Below, one piece after another: positions 1 to 10,745 of a stretch of 64,000 nucleotides of DNA. The stretch comes from Catonia carolina (Eukaryota > Arthropoda > Insecta > Hemiptera > Achilidae). Position 1 is the first letter of the stretch. Every line of letters begins with the position of its first letter. The position numbers and the translations under genes are program-made. Where the stretch lies: NCBI GenBank assembly GCA_035578175.1, contig JAQMRL010000022.1, positions 4,038,001 through 4,102,000 on the forward strand, given 5' to 3'. Below the pieces are notes generated by a model that was not told the DNA's origin, did no database searches, and saw only the letters and a program-made list of their open reading frames with translations.

Positions 1-1139
1 AAATACCATAATGAAATTTAAAAAAAAATATGCCTGATAAATAAACAAATTAATTAATTGTTTTCAATTTTTCCAATTTAAAAGTTTGATTCCTTCAAAC
101 CTGTAAATGCTATCTTAATTTTCTAGGAGTATTCAAATATTGTTTAGTAGACGACTTTCAAAAATACTTTAGGACGGTTGGTTTTCAGATCCAGTTAACA
201 ACCTCTGAATTTTCTTAAGTAAAATAACAAAAAAAAATTAAATATCAATTAAAATAAAGTAAATTAATGTGTACAAAGTGACATAAAATTTGTTTCAGCC
301 CTTTTAGGTGTGGTATTAGTGAAGCATTTAAATATATTACACTGACGCGAGACAAAGCTAACAAAAATTATGTAATAGACAGCAAACAAACAATAAATAC
401 ATGAATAAATAAAAACAGCAATAAAATTTTTAATACAGAACAAATTTAAGCAAATTAAAACCCAAGTTATATAGTACTAAGCTTAAAGTAACAATAGTAC
501 AGAAAAAGTAAATGTTAAATAATACAAACAGAACCTGTTCACATAATGATTACAAAGTTGTATTTCTACATTATTTTTTTCTTTTTTTTTGGCGAGTTTT
601 AAAACCGGTTTTTATATCTTTATATTTCTATACACACTATTATTTTGCACGAGGAAAACTGACCCTAAAAACTAAAACTATAAAGCGAATCACAAATACT
701 ATTAAAGATTTTTATATTTTAGAAATCGTAAAAATACGGAAATCATGTACGCAGTCTAGCAAATTTATTGGGCTATCAACACCTACGTCGTTTATTGGGC
801 TATTGCAGTAGCACCGATCACAAAATAACACGGTATAAGATAATAAAAAATATGCAATTTGTAAAACCCGGAAGTTAAAAAAATGGTTAGTGAAAACATA
901 CAAAAATTTTAATTAAATTTTTTTCTATCTAAACCTTGGGATGTCACAGACAAACATTATCAAAACGCACGTTTAGAAAAATTAGAATTGAATTTAACGA
1001 ACATCAGTATATATTTGTAGAAAATGATTTAACAAATAATTAAATTCATACATACAAATATAGCGAATATCATATATGGATGTGATGTATCTTATGCCCA
1101 ATTATGAGACAGAAATTAAATTCGAAATGCTTTAAAGAC
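1..1139. other. AT-rich DNA without recognised features
   Basis: I see no gene, RNA or repeat that matches another part of the window. A 99-residue open frame at 512-811 is rich in Phe, Tyr and Lys, has no recognisable domain and looks like chance opening in AT-rich DNA. Confidence 0.5.
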
Positions 1140-2090
1140 TTTGAAAGTTATAATATGCTTCAAAAAAAAAACAACACTGGTCGGTAAAGTGCGAAAGGAA
1201 ACCGTTTTAAAGTGTTATCACATCTTGTTTCTACCAGTTTTAAAGTATGGTTCAGAGAGTTGAACCCTGAATGTTTAGGAGATTGAACAAAAAAAAACTG
1301 CTGAGACGAAGTCTTTAAAACCTTTAGTAAGGTAACGATTGTTGGACCAAAAAAAATTTATTATTATTATTACTTAATGAAAGAGAAAGCAAAAGCTTGT
1401 TGGCCTGAAACAAAGAGGACTTACAAAAATACAGGAATGATAAAATATGCTTCCTCATAAAATTACTTAAGATAAGAAACAATAGTAAAAAAATTCATTC
1501 TGCCCCAAAAATTGAACATTATATAAATTAAACGGTTACTAATTAAGTTAACCAATGATTCATTTTAACGCTTTGTGAAGACATTCAATGAAGGTGCACA
1601 AAAAATTCTATGAAGAAGGCTGTCCCAAACAATGACTACACGGAGTGAAAATAATTTCTATTTTGTAATTTTACTAAAACGATCCTTCAGTAGAGAAGCT
1701 GTATGGCCCCCAATCCTATGATCAAAATACCTGATGAAAAAAGGAAACTAGTTGAGTAGAAACCATTTAATATTTTAGACCTTTCAATCACATAACCCAC
1801 GAACGTAGACAGTATTCTAAAGTAGGAAGATCTAAGGATCAAGTCTGTCTTCAGACGAAAACAAATAAATTTTGGAATAGTACTTAATGAGCTAGAGGTG
1901 ATAACTATTCAGAGGTATTACATAAGTACACGTTGTATTGAGGCAGACGCGCCAAATGACCGAATATCCAAACAGGTGTTTAATAACAAGTAAACCGAAA
2001 AACGTGGTATTGGACGATCTCGGAAGCGATGGGACATTTCAAATTCTTAAAGAAATAGCAATTACGACCGACGACGGAATTTTTTAAGTT
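1140..2090 (+). pseudogene. decayed LINE reverse-transcriptase 3' end
   Basis: Translating this stretch in shifting frames gives pieces of the C-terminal part of an endonuclease/reverse-transcriptase ORF. Around 1200-1290 the peptide LFLPVLKYGSES is followed by a residue-for-residue relic of the usual Trp-Thr-Leu motif with a stop in it. Near 2005-2045 a peptide of the type GIGRSRKRWD recalls the Arg-rich C-terminal segment of these proteins. Stops and frameshifts are frequent, so this is an old, dead, 5'-truncated copy. The LINE clade cannot be fixed; RTE-like elements are one possibility. No poly(A) tail or target duplication is visible. Confidence 0.5.
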
Positions 2091-3650
2091 TATGATTGTT
2101 ATAGAATAATATAATATTTATTTATAATATATAAAACTAAAAAATTGTTTGGAAGAAATAATCAAAACCGGTTTCAGTGGTAAAAATACATAAAAAGGAT
2201 CAACCGATGGAAAATATAATTAAATTCCGGATATTCCTGGAACTAAACAGACGATGATTTAACTTGGGGAAATCCCAAATAAAACGAAGAACGTATGAAA
2301 TAAGAGACTTTTGAAATAATGTTTTTCTCAGGAAAAACATTTTGGTTTAAAAAAATAAATTTATTCAAAGTAAATGCAACATACTGCATAATAAAATTTA
2401 TAACAAATCGTAAAATTATAAAACGCGTACCTACCTGGGTATAAGCCTCCTATCACATTACTTCAGCATAATAAAGGCGTCGTGACCTAAGAGGAAGGAC
2501 TGCTGGGGTCAGTGATACTGGTACAGGGAATTCCAACTATTAACACAACAGCTGATATTTTTATTTTCTTTACTCTTGACACGCAGATGAAAATAAAGCT
2601 AGTGTAAAATTGACTTTACCGATGATCTACCAGGATAGTAGCAGTCAACACTGGGGGTACATGTGATACACACATCTACTGGGGTTCATAAAATAGTACA
2701 GACATTATCTATATCCATAAAATAATGTGATAGTCTTTACTGACTCATTCTCTAATCCTCAAACTTGCTGGTAACAACGGGAACTGAAATTCGGAAAACT
2801 TTTCTCGCACGATAAATAGGGAAGTAGACGAACAAACATTTTTCGCTTGCTTTAAGTAACGTCAATTTCTTAGTCATTAGCGAGTACAGTGGCTTATGGA
2901 ACTGGAATAATTAGTTTTGGATAGTAATAATAGACTTTTGCCAATTAAAAAAAAAACAATTTAACACTAGCTAATTTGAAGTACAAATTTTAACTAAACA
3001 TTTTTACATTTTTAAAGAACTTAAAAGCTTCGCAGTCAACCACTTACATCTTGGGTGTCAAAAATGAAGTAAAAACATAAGGAAATAAATAAAACAAATT
3101 ATTAAACCTTCCTGAAGAACTACCCATATTCAGGAATTATTTTAAGGATATCTAGGAAAACTAAATCATTTAAATTTTGTACTTGTTCGTACGAAGAAGA
3201 AGGATTAACCTGAAGCAACATTTAATCCTACCTTAACTGGGAGTTGAATCCGGGACCTCCTGCTATGCAAAGAAAATTGGATTTAGTGCCTACTTTTTAA
3301 GTGATACTAGGAACGGTAAAGTGTTAAAGAAAATTACGAAAAACTATAAACCAGCTTATGTAATCCAACCCACTGAGGCTAGCAAAAATCCCGCGCGTAA
3401 CTGCTAGTTTTAACAGGTTGACTGCTGTGAGACATTTTTTATGTCTTAGTTTACATAGCCGGAAACGCTTTGAGACACTTACAGTATCAATTTTTGTCAG
3501 TCTCATTTTTGTCGTTTTTTAATTTACGCTGGTAGTGAAAATTATGCTAACAGCAATGTCCTTAGCTTTTTCTAATTTTTTTTACTCGGAAGTTAATTCA
3601 TGTTTAACTAATTAATTTTTTAATTAATTTTTGCACTTTAAAAAAATTGT
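2091..3650. other. AT-rich DNA, nothing recognised
   Basis: No gene or window-internal repeat was found. A short hairpin at 2318-2341 has a 10 bp stem and 4-base loop. A 60-residue antisense frame at 3324-3506 shows no known motif. Confidence 0.4.
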
Positions 3651-3654
3651 CACT

Positions 3655-3815
3655 GCCTCCAGACGTAGTGATTAGCACTTGCCTACTAATGGAAAATCCC
3701 AGCTTCGATTCTCAAATAGGGTCTGGAAATTACACGTCAAAACCCACTATTTCATACTTATACCCAAAATGTTAATACGACTTAAAATAAACTAATCCGT
3801 ATTCACAATGAAGGG
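3655..3815 (+). repeat. SINE-G (tRNA-type), old diverged copy
   Basis: The copy begins with a degenerate A-box region (gcctccagacgtagtgatta) followed about 40 bases on by a degenerate B box (agcttcgattctcaaa) and then the family marker gggtctggaaatt and the tail block ending in an acgactt-type motif. The better-preserved relative is at 10220-10396. Many substitutions show that it is old. Confidence 0.6.
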
Positions 3816-4140
3816 CATAATGTGTTTAAAATTATGCATGACTTGACAACAAAAATTATTTTGCCAATTTATGCGAGACAGATTTTTGTCTCAATACGTT
3901 AATTCACGTCTACTTTCTATGAGACATATATTGAGTGTCTCAATTTTTTCATTACTTTTAAAAATAAAATGATGAAATAAATTTTTTTATACTAGTAATT
4001 AATTTTTATATATTATACTGCCTAAAACGAAAAAAGTTGTAGCATTTCTGGCAAGATTAATCATCAGTCGAATCGGAGTCAACCTATTAAACAAACTGGA
4101 TCCCGTTTACAGCTATCCGAATTCAATAAAGAAAAATCTG

Positions 4141-5067
4141 GTGTTAAACACTTATACTACGTTCTCTTGCAAATGCACATACTAAACAATATAACCTAAC
4201 ATTAGTAATAAAACATTAGAAATAAACAAAACAAATAACCTCAAAAAACATAACCTTATATTTTAATCATGAGTGAAAGACGCAAAATGAAAATCAACAT
4301 CAGTTTGGCTTAAAAATACGGGAAAATCACACTTTCACGATAAACTAGGCTCTGTAGAGAAAAACGCTCTAAATAAAAGTTGTAGATCTTTAAAATTCCT
4401 ATAAATTTGATTATATAGCTACACTTTTGTCCAAAAATGCTAAGGCTGAAATTTAAAAAAAAAATCAATTTTTTCCAAGTTTTCGTGAGGAAAAAAAACA
4501 GAAAATCGCTAATTACCGCTAAAATAAGCGTTACACAAAAAAAATGTTTGAAATAAAAGTTGTAGGATTTTTAATTCTCTACAACTTTTATTATATACAT
4601 TTTTGCGCTAAAACGCATATTTTAGTCGCAATCTTTAAAAAACATTTTTTTTACGAGAAAAAACTTTTCAAAGAATTTTAGCAGACATGGCGCCTACGCT
4701 ATCTTGTAGAGCATAAAAAAATTAGTAAATGAGGTGATTTTTAAAAAAATCGTAGGAGCCGTTTTTGAGAAAATCGCAAAAAAGTGAAAAATTACACGAA
4801 TAAACTACTACTTCCGGTTGATCGATTTTGATGAAAATATTCGTGCCCGGTCCTCTAGCAGTACCCAACTTAAGTTTTAAGTTTCAAGTTCGTACGATGT
4901 TTCGTTCTTAAGATATTCCGTTCACACACAGACCAATCGCTAAAAACATGTTTTTTTGTGTTTCAGGGGTTCTGAAAATTAGTACATCCAGTGAAAACTC
5001 GATTTCGGAAAATCAACATGAAACAATACTTTCCTTCTTATATATCATATAGGCAAAAGAAAGTAAA
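4141..5067 (+). repeat. T-family repeat, near-complete copy
   Basis: This is the longest uninterrupted copy of an abundant family in the window. It starts with a diverged head (gtgttaaacac, then ttctcttgc), passes two related internal subunits that each carry aataaaagttgtag, and ends with the conserved tail cataTaGGCAAaAGAAAGTA type sequence near 5050-5066. A 13 bp perfect hairpin (ataaaagttgtag / ctacaacttttat) lies at 4553-4591. No coding capacity is visible. Other copies are at 10.5, 21.1, 25.0, 38.0, 43.1, 44.4 and 61.5 kb. Superfamily unknown; a non-autonomous DNA element is my best guess because both ends hold an inverted tttctcttgcc motif. Confidence 0.7.
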
Positions 5068-5536
5068 AAAATATAACATAAAGAAACATATAATCGCAAA
5101 AATTTTACCGGTAGAAAAATTATTTCCACCACGTGAAAATACATTATTATAAAATAGGTTTCACTAAAATAATACGGGACGAGAATACTTTTCAGAAATA
5201 AAACAATTACAATACGAATAATATGCGGAATATAAAATGCTCAGTTAAATTTTCATTAACACACTCACTCATACATTTCAAACTCACCAATCAATAACAT
5301 TTTATTCAAGCCTCGTTTTCCTACCCATTTTATTTAATCATTAAATACGTATTAAATCTACCGTAATAGTAACTGATCACACGATCATACTGCATTTAAA
5401 CACACTTGTCATTTCCTGAGAAGAAAGTTGGAGCGAATTTCTAAGTAAAAACCAGATCTACATTTTATAATTCACCGAGTTCATGCAAAAAAACCCGTTA
5501 AAATGAATTTAAACGTTAACCTATTTATTATACAGC
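5068..5536. other. AT-rich spacer
   Basis: No gene or repeat match was recognised between the T-family copy and the SINE-E copy. Confidence 0.4.
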
Positions 5537-5858
5537 AGGCTAAAAAAAGTTATGTTTCTTATCACATGGTCAGCTGATTAAATGACTGAATCATTTAAGA
5601 ACAGAAAAGGTAGAGGTATAAAAGACACTAGTCATCACCTCTGAAAGTAAAGAATTTTATTATACAGCCAGATCCTGCGGTGAATGAAATAAAGGTAATT
5701 TGCGGAGTGGAAAATATGTGCTTTTCAGAAAGATGCTGATAAGCATACTTTTTAACTCAGTGTGGAAGGCAATTGTAAATCACCTCACTTCTCGTATTAC
5801 TTAGTAAAACCTGGACAGGTTCAAACCAGCCTTTCAGCTGATGACCTGAACACCGTAA
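5537..5858 (+). repeat. SINE-E copy
   Basis: It matches the SINE-E family along its whole body: tgtttcttatcacatggtca at the left, a middle block with cagatcctgcggtgaatgaa, the block aatcacctcacttctcg, and the end gttcaaaccagcctttc-agctg-atgacc. The 5' head present in the copy at 57.1 kb is missing. A mariner derivative begins two bases after its 3' end, so its tail was probably cut or displaced by that insertion. Confidence 0.8.
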
Positions 5859-5860
5859 TA

Positions 5861-6790
5861 TACGAGGTGTGGCTATTAAATAAAGAGACTGACGTTGTAA
5901 AAAATTTAATTTTAATTTTATACATAATCACTTATTGTCACTTTCAATATACACTCCTTTTCTATCCCTACTACGTTCGTTGCGAATTTTCCATTTTTGG
6001 AAACAGTGCTGGAAGTCATCTTCTGTCAGCTCTTTCAGGACACGTGCCGCTTTCTCTTTTACAGCTTCCACAGACTCAAGTCTTGTCTCTTTTAAAGCAG
6101 ATTTCACCTAAGGGAACACGTAGACGATAACAACATGTGATGAAACGTAGTTTGTTACTTTTGATCCGGAAACGAAGCGCCAATCCATGCACTGAAAGAG
6201 CCGAACTTCACCGAGAGCCAAAAAAGCTCGAATGAGCAAGTCAAAATTTAAAGCAATGATCATTGTTTTTTCTGATATCCACGGGATTGTGTACCTTCAC
6301 TGGGTTCCAGAAAGTCAAACAATTAATCAATATTAATACCTTGAGGTACTTTCTAAACTACAACAAAGAGTAAGGAAAAACGCCCCAAAATGTGGAAGGA
6401 CAAATCATGGGTTCTCCACCAAGATAATGCGCCAGCTCATTCCGCGTTATCTGTCACGAGGTTCCTAGCCAAGTACAGCATCTTTGTGTTAGAACATCCA
6501 CCTTGTTCACCAGATCGTGCACCATGTGACTTCTACCTGTTCCCAAAGGTGAAATCTGCATTAAAAGGGACACGATTTGAGTCTGTGGAAGCTGTAAAAG
6601 AGAAAGCGGCACGTGTCCTGAAGGAGCCGACAGAAGATGACTTCCAGCACTGTTTCCAACAATAAAAAATTCGTATGGAGCGTTGTAGGGATAGAGAAGG
6701 AGTGTATATTGAAGGTGACAATAAAAGATTACGTATAAAATAAAAATAAATTTTTACATCAGTCTCGTTATTTAATAGCCACACCTCGTA
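5861..6790 (+). mobile_element. palindromic mariner derivative
   Basis: Both ends begin TACGAGGTGTGGCTATTAAA and are inverted to each other. The inversion is far longer than a mariner terminal repeat: roughly 5861-6112 is the reverse complement of 6546-6790, so the whole 3' coding end plus 3' UTR is present at both termini and the true 5' end is missing. Between the arms lies a segment (about 6124-6215) shared with the copy at 44.8 kb, and the 3' half of a transposase gene. It cannot encode a complete transposase. TA dinucleotides flank the ends, as expected for this superfamily. Confidence 0.8.
6390..6665 (+). pseudogene. mariner transposase, C-terminal catalytic fragment
   Basis: The 91-residue frame holds the last two catalytic aspartates of a mariner DDE transposase: D12 in HQDNAPAHS and D47 in SPDRAPCDFYLF, with 34 residues between them (the D,34D spacing that defines mariner). 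Full proteins of the family are about 345 residues, so the N-terminal helix-turn-helix domains and the first aspartate are absent. Two conserved residues differ from the usual PPYSPDLAP form (PPCSPDRAP). The frame ends in a stop right after HCFQQ where intact members continue with a Trp-Lys rich tail. It acts, when whole, by cutting at the element ends in the nucleus; this copy is dead. Confidence 0.85.
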
Positions 6791-6814
6791 TTTAGTAAAT
6801 TTTAAATAGGATCA

Positions 6815-6990
6815 GCATCTTAGTCATTAGCGACTGCTTTGGGTACAAAAGTACCCGTAACAATTTCCGGATCGACAATAATTTCCAGAAAGTACCAAAA
6901 CGTAATAATTTCTAGACCATAGCCGGGAATCTAACCCTGTACCATCCGCTTTGTAGGCTAGCGGGTTAACCACTACGCCACGGAGGCGGC
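6815..6990 (-). repeat. SINE-G (tRNA-type) copy
   Basis: Read on the minus strand it has gcctccgtggcgtagtggtt (A box) at about 6985-6966, an anticodon-arm-like segment, a diverged B box (ggttagattcccggc) and then the marker gtctagaaattatt. The 3' tail reaches about 6815. It lies just outside the right end of the mariner derivative. Several substitutions and a small insertion show intermediate age. Confidence 0.75.
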
Positions 6991-7018
6991 AAACGAAATT
7001 ATAAATTGTTATCTGCAA

Positions 7019-8285
7019 TTAAATCTACAATAACTGTGCTGCACTTTTATGTATGTCTGAAACACAAATTATTAATCAAAAGACTCAAAACAGTCACAGT
7101 TTGGTAAAGAAGAATTAAAATATTTTGCAAAAAGATGATGGGATATGATTCGTATCGATTCAAGTAATTGACCGGAAATGAGCGAACCACAAGATGTGAT
7201 AATGACTTGATGGAATTAATTATTCCAACCATTTGTGTTCACTGCTCAAGTTCAAGGATTTATTAGAATACAGCCCAAAATACAACAAAAAAAAAAAAAC
7301 AACAGAAAACCACCATGAATTTCATTTTTTTTCAGCAGCAAGCAAATCAATAAATACATAATGAAATTTGTTTTTAACCAATGAAAGGTGAAAAATACAA
7401 TAGGGAAAATCTTTAGAAATTAATAAACAACCTAATCTGATAAACAAAGAACATAAAATACATCAAACATAAAATAAATGACACGTTTTTCTAAAGGTCA
7501 CTAACATTTTAAAATATTCTACAAAATACCCGTTTTTTTTGCGGTATGTACTTTATACCTTATATGGTATTCTTTCATTAAAGTTAACTAACACTTATTT
7601 ATAAACTTTATATTTAGTTATAAACTGAAAGAATTTTCTCCAAATTTTCCGTGACACCGTTTTCATAAAGCATTCTTTAAAGATCTTTACCGAAGTCTTT
7701 TTATTACAACACGTGTTATGAAGTTAACTACCTAATTGTAATTTTGTTCTAAAACAATTAATTGCAGGCGATCTAGAGAAATACTTTAAAGGAAATCGTA
7801 AATTGAAACAAAAGCTGTATTTTACAATCTATAGCTTTCTTAAGTATGAATGATTTTATCCAAAAATAGTTTTACAAGTGTAATTTTGATAAAGAAATTC
7901 CCAGAACAACTATGTTATTTCCCAGAGAAAGCACTTAACGTTTTATTAAAATCGTTAAACCATTGTTTGAGGCAAAAGGAATTCAATCTTAAACTCTTAC
8001 ATTTTAACAATATATCAGTGTTGGAGCTAACCGTCAATTAAAAAAAATCAATCAGGGGAATCTTCTAAACCCATTATACCAATTTTCATCGTCGTTTTAA
8101 ATAGTATATCTCCAGCCAAATTACACAGAATTCTACAACAGTTTTGTTGTTCAAGTGTTATGAAATTATACACAGTTAAAATGGCAAAAAATAAATTTTC
8201 TGTAAATTCCTAATGTGCGAACGTTGCATGCAATCTGTTCAATTTAAGACCAATAGACAACCCCACGACCTAGAGATAAGGATGA
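7019..8285. other. AT-rich DNA, nothing recognised
   Basis: No repeat match or gene was found. Open frames at 7047-7232 (minus) and 7850-8041 (plus) are short, lysine/leucine rich and without known motifs. Confidence 0.4.
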
Positions 8286-8861
8286 TACAGTTGCGTGCAA
8301 ATTAATTCAAACACATGCTCATATCCAGGAATCAATTAAACATCCCCAGAAAAAATATTTCGGGGTTGTTTCATATTTGACGGCCCTTGTTCATTATTTA
8401 CAGTAGATGATATGTTAAAATATCAAAATTAATAAGTCAAAGGTTGTGACACAACTACAAAAGAATTCCCACATGGTAATAGTGTGTAGCGTTCCAACAA
8501 GATTTAGCGCCAAGAAAGTGAAAACATTTTTTGAAAAAGAAAACAAAGTTTATATTAAAGTCATGGCCAGGTATTTCCCATATATAGGCCTACTACACCC
8601 AATTGAAAATCTTTGAGCAATAGTAAAAAAACCGACTCTAAAAAACGGATTGTACAACAAAAAATAACCTGACTGTTGGAATAATATCAGTATGGTTTCA
8701 TGACGAACAATGTAAAAAAATGTGTAGTATACTAATTGAATTTATGCCAAATCGTATACGTGAGTGAAAAAAAATAAAGGACATATTAGTTCCTAAATAT
8801 TCACAAATGGATATAATTTGTTTCGAAAATCTGTGTTCGGATTAATTTGCACGCTACTGTA
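8286..8861 (+). mobile_element. Tc1-like deletion derivative
   Basis: The ends are inverted repeats of about 30 bp: left TACAGTTGCGTGCAAATTAA, right (reverse complement) TACAGTAGCGTGCAAATTAA, three mismatches overall, with the TA expected of Tc1 insertion. Inside, frames that shift several times give the C-terminal half of a Tc1 transposase: WGCF-type segment near 8370, the FQQD-type segment near 8490 (degenerate), and HPIENLWAIVKK near 8600-8640, whose Glu is the third catalytic residue. The N-terminal half and first Asp are deleted, so the copy is non-autonomous, 576 bp against roughly 1.6 kb for a full element. Confidence 0.8.
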
Positions 8862-8869
8862 TGTATAAC

Positions 8870-9001
8870 GTGCAATGAGGTGTAGTCTTGTACAGACTCA
8901 GGCCGACGATCCCTGTGAGAGTATGGTTAATTAACTCCAACCATCTAAGTACACCGGCTACTACTGTCTAGTATTTATTTAAATCCGTATAAAAGTAGTA
9001 C
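8870..9001 (-). repeat. SINE-D copy, 3' part (interrupted)
   Basis: Minus-strand SINE-D: it matches the copy at 63.73-64.0 kb from the tail side (gaggtgtagtcttgtacaga) to aatccgtataaaagtagtacc. The rest of the same SINE continues at 9567 after a MITE insertion. Confidence 0.8.
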
Positions 9002-9566
9002 CGAATCTTTTCCGTTTTCTGTATGCCACTATCAAATCCGAATTCCCTGAAGGATTGTACACTTTTTCATTTCTACCACTCCCTGCCTTACCGAATTTTC
9101 ATACTTAGACAGACACACTCACGCACGCGTACACACGTCCTTCCCAGTACCAGTATATAGTACTATGTTACACATTCTGTTGTTTTATTTCTCATGTTGA
9201 TTATTTTATTTTGCTATTACTACGTTACTATTACGTTATATTTTTAATTATTTACATTGGGAAGAGAAAGTCTTGTGAGTGTTTCATACAGACTTTTTTT
9301 AGTTGTCACATCTTCTGGGATTATGCAATAACCCCCTTTCCTGAAGGAAATCTGCAGCATCTTCCTCCGTAGGAATATTATTTAGTAACTACAAAATGCA
9401 TAGTAGATTGTATAGTAACTAACTGTGAAATGGGAGTGGAGTTGACATTACCCAGCAATATTGCTAGTCAGATTGGCGCGCTACTCGCAAGAGTGGGAAA
9501 AGTGTGCAACCCTTCAGGGAATTCGGATTTGATAGTGGCATACAAAAAAAGGAAAAGACCCGTTGT
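9002..9566. mobile_element. MITE inserted in SINE-D, ~58 bp inverted ends
   Basis: Left end 9002-9063 and right end 9507-9566 are inverted copies of each other; both hold ccactatcaaatccgaattc. Flanking bases are gtagtacc on the left and gttgtacc on the right, an 8 bp near-duplication, which is the size hAT elements make. The uninterrupted SINE-D at 63.9 kb has a single version of this site, which supports an insertion here. The interior (9243-9300) contains, inverted, the head of the T-family (gagaaagtcttgtgagtgtt). The 81-residue frame at 9430-9675 crosses the border and is chance. Confidence 0.7.
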
Positions 9567-9675
9567 ACCTTTACTAGTATTTGAACCACGGAAACATCGT
9601 CTTCGCAAATCAGCTGTTAAACAGCTGACTCGTGACGACTTTACCACTAGACAAACCCGGTGGGTTAAAAAATAA
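9567..9675 (-). repeat. SINE-D copy, 5' part (interrupted)
   Basis: Minus-strand continuation of the SINE at 8870. It carries the pol III B box as its complement (tatttgaaccacgg) and the A-box end (tctagtggtaaagtcgtcac on the minus strand), with the start at about 9672 (acccaccgggtttgtc). The target for the MITE was between these two halves. Confidence 0.8.
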
Positions 9676-10219
9676 ATATTTCTGCAATTTACTCATATTT
9701 TTGTATTTATAATAACGTAAGTTATATTGCAGCAGTGGAGAAGAACGAGAAAAGGTAAACTTGGAACACCTACTGAACCAAGATCTGTACCTAACAAACC
9801 ACAGAAAGTTTACTTGGGATGGCCAGTCAAAGGATTTAGACCAGTAGGACAATAAAGGAGGCCTATCAAATAATAGTGACTATGAACTCTTGGAATATTT
9901 TAAATAATTTAACAAAGTAGTTTACTTTTGACTCATTTATTTCCCACTCATTTTATTACTCGTTTGTTATGAGTTCCGTCGGATTAATTTTGTTCCATTT
10001 GAAGGTTAATTATTTCCTGTGATGATAAAACTCCAGTTAAACATTAACTCATTAAGTGTTTAAATAAAAGAAAATTGCATCGAATTACAACAATCCGTAT
10101 ATGATTTATACGGTCTTTAACGTCGATGCCTACAGCGGCCTTGTGGCTCAGTTATATTAATTGTTATACTACTCAGCCCTTAATAACAAGCATGATTATA
10201 TGCAACCAAGAATCAGTTG
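9676..10219. other. spacer
   Basis: AT-rich, no gene recognised. The last 12 bases, AAGAATCAGTTG (10208-10219), are the left target duplication of the next SINE. Confidence 0.5.
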
Positions 10220-10396
10220 ACCGCCTCCGTAGGGTAGTGGTTAGCGTGTTAGCCTGCCACGCGGAGGTCCCGGGTTCGATTCCCGGCCAGGGTCTGGAAA
10301 TTTTCACGTGTCAAATCCCACAGTTAATGTTTCATAACCCACCGTAGTCGCTAATAACCAAGCAGTTGATGCGACTTTAAATAAATAAAAAAAAAA
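10220..10396 (+). repeat. SINE-G, young full-length tRNA-Gly-like SINE
   Basis: The 5' part resembles tRNA-Gly(GCC): an A box (tagggtagtggttagcgtg), the arm cctgccacgcgg with GCC where the anticodon would be, and a perfect B box (gggttcgattcccgg). A ~100 bp unrelated body follows, beginning ggtctggaaattttcacg and ending gttgatgcgactttaaataa plus A-rich tail. The 12 bp AAGAATCAGTTG flanks it exactly on both sides (10208-10219 and 10397-10408). Perfect duplications mean a recent retroposition by a LINE machinery. It is not a functional tRNA: the acceptor stem does not pair at its 3' side. Confidence 0.9.
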
Positions 10397-10745
10397 AAGA
10401 ATCAGTTGTACAAAGTAATTGTCACAAAAATAAATTGATAACATCGCAGAAAATTTTTCTAATCTGTATTTTTACATTAAAAAAATTCTGATGTGAAACA
10501 CTCACACAACTTTCTCTTGCCAATGTAAACAATGAACAATATAACCTAACATTAGTAATAAAACATTAGATATAAACAAAAAACTAACCTCAAAAAACAT
10601 AACTTTATTTTAATCATGAGTGAAAGACGGAAAATGAAAATCAACCTCAGGTTGGCTTAAATCACTCTTTCACGATAAACTAGGCTTTGTAGAGAAAAAT
10701 GCTGTAAATAAAAGTTGTAGATCGTTTAATTTCCTATAAATTTGA

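Noticed and set aside
512..811. 99-residue open frame
   Set aside because: Composition follows the AT-rich DNA, no motif, no start context and no relative elsewhere in the window.
5762..6130. 122-residue open frame
   Set aside because: It crosses the border between SINE-E and the inverted mariner arm, so it is an accident of two joined repeats.
10218..10290. Possible functional tRNA-Gly
   Set aside because: A and B boxes are good, but the acceptor stem has no matching 3' strand, and the unit continues into a SINE body with tail and target duplication.
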